Program-made: the position numbers and the translations under genes
Notes under the pieces: model-generated
The model's input: only the letters and a program-made list of their open reading frames with translations
Database searches by the model: none
Told to the model about the DNA's origin: nothing
In this document: one piece after another, positions 60,650-64,000 of the stretch
Layout of the letters: the number at the start of each line of letters is the position of its first letter
Position numbering within the stretch: the first letter of the stretch is position 1
Assembly (NCBI GenBank): GCA_027485675.1
Contig: JAIXQP010000033.1
Location: forward strand, 1 to 64,000
DNA length: 64,000 nucleotides
Direction: 5' to 3'
DNA from: Terriglobales bacterium
GTDB lineage: Bacteria; Acidobacteriota; Terriglobia; Bryobacterales; Bryobacteraceae

Positions 60650-61845
60650 ACTGCGCCTGCAACGTAGCCGACTTTTCGGCGATGGCCGTAGGGCAGGAAG
60701 CGTCGCTCTCGAAGGTCATTGAGGCGGCTGACGTCGATGCGTTTGCCCGGCTGAGCGGGGACTTTAATCCATTGCACATGGAGGATGAGTTCGCGCGGCA
60801 GACCACGTTTCGGCGAAGGGTAGTGCACGGAATGCTGATAGGCAGCTTCGTGTCGACGCTGATCGGAATGAATCTGCCCGGGCCTGGGGCCCTATGGGCG
60901 GAGCAACGATTTCAATGGCGGGCGCCGGTCTTCATCGGCGATACGGTTAACGTTTTACTCCGGATCGTTCACAAGTCTGAGGGGACCCGGACCATCTCGT
61001 TAGAAGTGATCGCAAAGAACCAACACGGAAACATCATTATGGAAGGCAATGGAACGGTAAAGCTGCTCGAGGTCCGGGAGAAGGATCGCGAGACTCCCCT
61101 GGCGGAACGAGTGGTTCTGGTGACGGGCGCGGCCCAAGGTGTGGGCGCGGCGGTGGCGGCGGCGATGGCAGAGACCGGAGCGGCCGTCGTGGTGAACTAT
61201 CGGACATCGGGCGAACTGGCGCGTTCGCTCTGTGATCAAGTGCGAGGCGCGGGTGGACGTGCCATGGCGTTTTGTGCCGACGCCACGGACGCCGATGCGG
61301 TGAATCGTATGTTGGAGGCGGCAGCGGAGGAGTTCGGGCGGCCAGTGGATGTCCTGGTCAACAATGCCGCTGACCGATTGGTGCCTCGTGAGTTTGTGCG
61401 ACTGGGGTGGGACGATGTCGCTACTGCATTTGAGAAGCAGTTAAAAGCGGCGTTTACCTGCATGCATGCGGTGATCCCAGGCATGGTGGCGCGAAGGTCC
61501 GGGGTGATTGTCAACATCGGCTCAGCGATTACGTGGGACGTACCCCCTGCGCAGTCGGCCGGAGCGGCCATGGCCAAGGCGGCGCTGAAGGCAATGACTA
61601 GGGCCGTGGCGCAAGAGTTAGGTCCGCTTGGAGTTCGGGTGAACCTCGTGTCGCCCGGTCTCACGGAGACGGATGCGCTAGCCGAAGTGCCCGAACGGAT
61701 ACGCAAACTACAAGCGATGCAGGCGCCGCTACGGCGGCTGGCGTCCCCACAGGATGTCGCGGCCGTGGTGACCTTTTTGTGCTCGAACGCAAGTCGTCAC
61801 ATGACCGGTGTGGATGTGCCGGTATGTGGTGGCGCACACATGTAG
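60646..61845 (+). CDS. MaoC-like hydratase fused to a short-chain dehydrogenase
   Basis: A 399-aa fusion. Residues about 8-145 form a hot-dog MaoC domain with the catalytic-type motif FARLSGDFNPLHMEDEFA and VVHGMLIGSFVSTLIG. Residues about 155-399 form an SDR with the NAD(P) motif VTGAAQGVG and NNAA. The SDR lacks the catalytic Tyr of YxxxK: the segment reads AAMAK after NIGSAITWDVPPAQ. R-specific hydratases act on 2-enoyl/3-hydroxyacyl thioesters, so with the downstream FkbH and ACP the fusion may make an acyl group for the glycan. The start overlaps the NeuB stop (ATGA). Confidence 0.88.
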   Translation: MNCACNVADFSAMAVGQEASLSKVIEAADVDAFARLSGDFNPLHMEDEFARQTTFRRRVVHGMLIGSFVSTLIGMNLPGPGALWAEQRFQWRAPVFIGDTVNVLLRIVHKSEGTRTISLEVIAKNQHGNIIMEGNGTVKLLEVREKDRETPLAERVVLVTGAAQGVGAAVAAAMAETGAAVVVNYRTSGELARSLCDQVRGAGGRAMAFCADATDADAVNRMLEAAAEEFGRPVDVLVNNAADRLVPREFVRLGWDDVATAFEKQLKAAFTCMHAVIPGMVARRSGVIVNIGSAITWDVPPAQSAGAAMAKAALKAMTRAVAQELGPLGVRVNLVSPGLTETDALAEVPERIRKLQAMQAPLRRLASPQDVAAVVTFLCSNASRHMTGVDVPVCGGAHM

Positions 61846-61855
61846 GGAGGCAGGA

Positions 61856-63742
61856 ATGCAGCGAATGCGAGAGGCCATCAACGAGGCGCTGGATGCCGGT
61901 CGATACGGTGAGGCGCGATCTACCGTGGAGATGTTATGGAAAGGGCAGCCAACCGCTGCGGTTGCCAACTATGTTCTGCAGTGCGTTTCTCGCTGGCGGC
62001 CGGCGCTGCCCGGACGGCCTTGGCGGGTTTATTTTCTGCGCTCCTTCACGTTGGAGCCGATGATCCCGCTGCTGCGCGCGGCCGGGGCGTTGGAAGGACT
62101 GGATCTGACCGTGGGCGCAGGGCCGCTCGGGACCTACATGCAGGAAGTTCTTTCTGGAGACAGCGACTTATATCGTTTTCACCCCGACACGGTAATCGTG
62201 GCCATTCAAACTCGCGACATCGCTCCTTCGCTGTGGGAGAACGGGGTTCCCGGCGCGGCTTTGACCGCTGTGGCCGATTACGTGATTGATCAGTACACCA
62301 CGCTGATTCAGACTTTCCGGAGCCATAGCCGGGCGGACCTGATCCTACACTCCCTGGAGGAGCCGGTCCATCCGAGCTTTGGGGTGTTCGATGCGCAATG
62401 CCAAGACGGCCAAGCCGCGGCGGTCCAGTCGATCAATCGAAGTCTGCGGCGGTTAGCGAGCCGGTGGCCAGGAGTGTATGTCTTGGACTATGACCGCCTC
62501 GTGGCGGCCCATGGCCGCCAGAACTGGCATGACGAGCGGAAGTGGCTGCTTGTCCGGTTACCAATCCGCGCCGAGTATCAACACCTCATGGCGCACGAGT
62601 GGCTGCGTTATCTGGTGCCGCTGGCTGGTTGCGGCGCCAAGGTTCTGGTTTCTGACTTGGATAACACCCTTTGGGGCGGTGTCCTCGGAGAGGATGGTCA
62701 CGAGGGCATTCAAGTCGGCCTCGAACATCCCGGTGCTCACTACCGGGCTTTACAGCAGGTCTTGGCGGACCTTTCGAGGCGCGGGATCCTGCTTGCGCTC
62801 TGCAGCAAAAACGAAGAGTCCGAGGCTCTCGCGACGATTAATCGACATCCGGGCATGCTGCTGCGAAGCACCGCATTTGCCGCAATCCGGATCAACTGGA
62901 CGAACAAAGCCCAGAACCTGCGCGAGATTGCTCAGGAACTGAATGTCGGACTGGATAGCCTGGCGTTCGTCGACGATAGCCCGATTGAGTGCGAGCGGGT
63001 GCGCCGGGAGCTTCCTGAGGTTACGGTGATCGAACTGCCGGCCGAGCCGGCCGCTTATGCCGCAGCCGTGCGGCGCCATCCAGCGTTTGAACGATTGGCA
63101 CTGAGCAAAGAAGACAGCGCACGCGGGGAGATGTATCGGGCGCAACGGGCCCGCGCTTTGGCCCAAGGGCAATCCGGATCGATCGAAGGCTTTTATGAAT
63201 CGCTGCGTCAAGAGTTGGCGATGTCGCCGGTTGAGCCTGTCCACGAGCAGCGAGTCGCCCAACTGACGCAGAAGACCAATCAGTTTAACCTCACGGGCAA
63301 GCGCTACAGCGAACTGGAGATTCATGATCTGGCCCGCCGGAAGGATGCTTGCGTGTTTCAGGTCTCCGTACGCGACCGGTTTGGCGACAACGGAATCGTG
63401 GGCGTGATCGTGCTGCTGCACAGCGGAGATGCCGGAGAGATCGACACGATGTTGATGAGTTGCCGGGTGATTGGCCGAACAGTGGAAACCGCCATGTTAG
63501 CGACGCTCCTCCAATGCAGCCGCGAACTCGGTCTGCATTTCCTCGAGGGAACTTTCATTCCGACCGCGAAGAATGGACCAGCGAAAAACTTCTTCGCGGA
63601 CCATCAGTTTGAACTCATCGAGTCCAGCGCGACCGGTTCCAGATGGCGTCTCGATGTGGAGAGGAACTCGGTGGTTGCTCCGCCCTGGATTCGTATCTCG
63701 CGGTGTAAGGACGGTATATACGGTGAATCTCTTGCCTCTTGA
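61856..63742 (+). CDS. FkbH-like HAD-family protein
   Basis: A 628-aa FkbH-domain protein. An N-terminal SGNH-like/FkbH-associated region (about 45-255) precedes the HAD domain with VLVSDLDNTLWGGVLGEDG (about 263-281), ALCSKNEESEAL and the FVDDSPIECERVRREL loop. A GNAT-like C-terminal domain (about 450-600) has LTQKTNQFNLTGKRYSELEI and FGDNGIVGVIV. FkbH proteins load C3 units from 1,3-bisphosphoglycerate onto an acyl carrier protein or act on related acyl-ACPs. The following ACP gene, overlapping by 20 bases, is the expected partner. A GGGAGGCAGGA site precedes the ATG. Confidence 0.92.
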   Translation: MQRMREAINEALDAGRYGEARSTVEMLWKGQPTAAVANYVLQCVSRWRPALPGRPWRVYFLRSFTLEPMIPLLRAAGALEGLDLTVGAGPLGTYMQEVLSGDSDLYRFHPDTVIVAIQTRDIAPSLWENGVPGAALTAVADYVIDQYTTLIQTFRSHSRADLILHSLEEPVHPSFGVFDAQCQDGQAAAVQSINRSLRRLASRWPGVYVLDYDRLVAAHGRQNWHDERKWLLVRLPIRAEYQHLMAHEWLRYLVPLAGCGAKVLVSDLDNTLWGGVLGEDGHEGIQVGLEHPGAHYRALQQVLADLSRRGILLALCSKNEESEALATINRHPGMLLRSTAFAAIRINWTNKAQNLREIAQELNVGLDSLAFVDDSPIECERVRRELPEVTVIELPAEPAAYAAAVRRHPAFERLALSKEDSARGEMYRAQRARALAQGQSGSIEGFYESLRQELAMSPVEPVHEQRVAQLTQKTNQFNLTGKRYSELEIHDLARRKDACVFQVSVRDRFGDNGIVGVIVLLHSGDAGEIDTMLMSCRVIGRTVETAMLATLLQCSRELGLHFLEGTFIPTAKNGPAKNFFADHQFELIESSATGSRWRLDVERNSVVAPPWIRISRCKDGIYGESLAS

Positions 63743-64000
63743 TCGAGCCCTCCAGACCGGACCCGGGCTGCTCACGACCCAAGTCCTGAGGATTGCGGCA
63801 GACGTGTTTGCTGTTCCGATGGAGGGGTTGACGCCGTCCAGTTCGCCGGACTCCATCGAGTCGTGGGATTCGCTGAACCATCTGAACATGGTCCTCGCCT
63901 TGGAGCAGGAATTGAGCGTTCAGTTCTCGCCCGAAGAGATGGAAGAACTGCTCTCGATAGAACTGATCGTGGCCCTACTCGAAGAGAAGTTACGGGCGAA
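63723..64000 (+). CDS. Acyl carrier protein (cut by the window end)
   Basis: At least 92 codons from GTG 63723, continuing beyond the window. The phosphopantetheine attachment serine is in SWDSLNHLNMVLALEQEL (about residues 53-70), followed by an acidic helix (FSPEEMEELLSIELIVALLE) as in ACPs. It overlaps the FkbH gene by 20 bases, implying translational coupling and a dedicated FkbH-ACP pair. The C-terminus is not visible. Confidence 0.85.
   Translation, partial: MNLLPLDRALQTGPGLLTTQVLRIAADVFAVPMEGLTPSSSPDSIESWDSLNHLNMVLALEQELSVQFSPEEMEELLSIELIVALLEEKLRA

Overview
The window is GC-rich and looks like Acidobacteriota, probably a Bryobacterales/Solibacter-type bacterium. That placement is an inference from the Oar-like TonB receptor with a carboxypeptidase-regulatory-like N-terminus, the SBBP/RHS giant protein, the ECF/anti-sigma/TPR-CHAT operon and the split-style kdpD; no rRNA gene is present to confirm it.

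Layout. (1) 1-520: a Fur-family regulator with an operator-like palindrome over its start. (2) 1066-7377, minus strand: chemosensory operon cheA-cheW-mcp(3xGAF, soluble)-cheB. (3) 7.5-8.4 kb: a badly decayed acyl-CoA carboxylase beta-subunit pseudogene. (4) 8546-12305, plus strand: photoactive yellow protein (PYP), p-coumarate ligase, tyrosine ammonia-lyase and a small unknown protein, which together make a PYP and its chromophore. (5) 12.3-20.8 kb: a gas-vesicle gene cluster. Its minus-strand arm is hsp20 (gvpH-like), CDC48-like AAA+, gvpF/L, gvpA, a coiled-coil protein in the gvpC position, gvpN, a small protein and gvpF/L. Its plus-strand arm is gvpG-gvpS-gvpK-gvpJ. (6) 20.7-23.7 kb, minus strand: a four-gene operon convergent on gvpJ, holding a degenerate MCP-like protein, a CheY and two small proteins that share a repeat I do not recognise. 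Taken together, 1-24 kb reads as a blue-light photoreceptor plus chemosensory signalling joined to a buoyancy organelle.

(7) 24.2-28.7 kb: an Oar-like outer-membrane receptor and a secreted alpha/beta hydrolase. (8) 28.7-40.3 kb, minus strand: ECF sigma, zinc-finger anti-sigma with TPRs, a TPR-CHAT protease-like protein frameshifted at a G7 run, a 2030-aa SBBP/RHS protein ending in LIGNDGST repeats, and a secreted protein; the first three overlap by start/stop codons. (9) 40.4-44.9 kb: a wrecked kdp potassium-uptake locus with kdpB and kdpC deleted and the rest carrying stops and frameshifts.

(10) 45.2-64 kb, plus strand: a long exopolysaccharide/capsule locus. It opens with a near-consensus sigma-70 promoter, a long leader with an ops-like element and a NusG/RfaH-type antiterminator. 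It continues with a nucleotide-sugar dehydrogenase, three secreted proteins of unknown role, Wza-like and Wzc-like proteins, a phosphoglycosyl transferase, a DegT aminotransferase, a WbpM-like dehydratase, an ABC export permease, NeuB, a MaoC-SDR fusion, FkbH and an acyl carrier protein cut by the window end. The gene set suggests a surface glycan with a nonulosonate-type acidic sugar and an acyl or glyceryl-type modification. No tRNA, rRNA, CRISPR array or transposase was seen.
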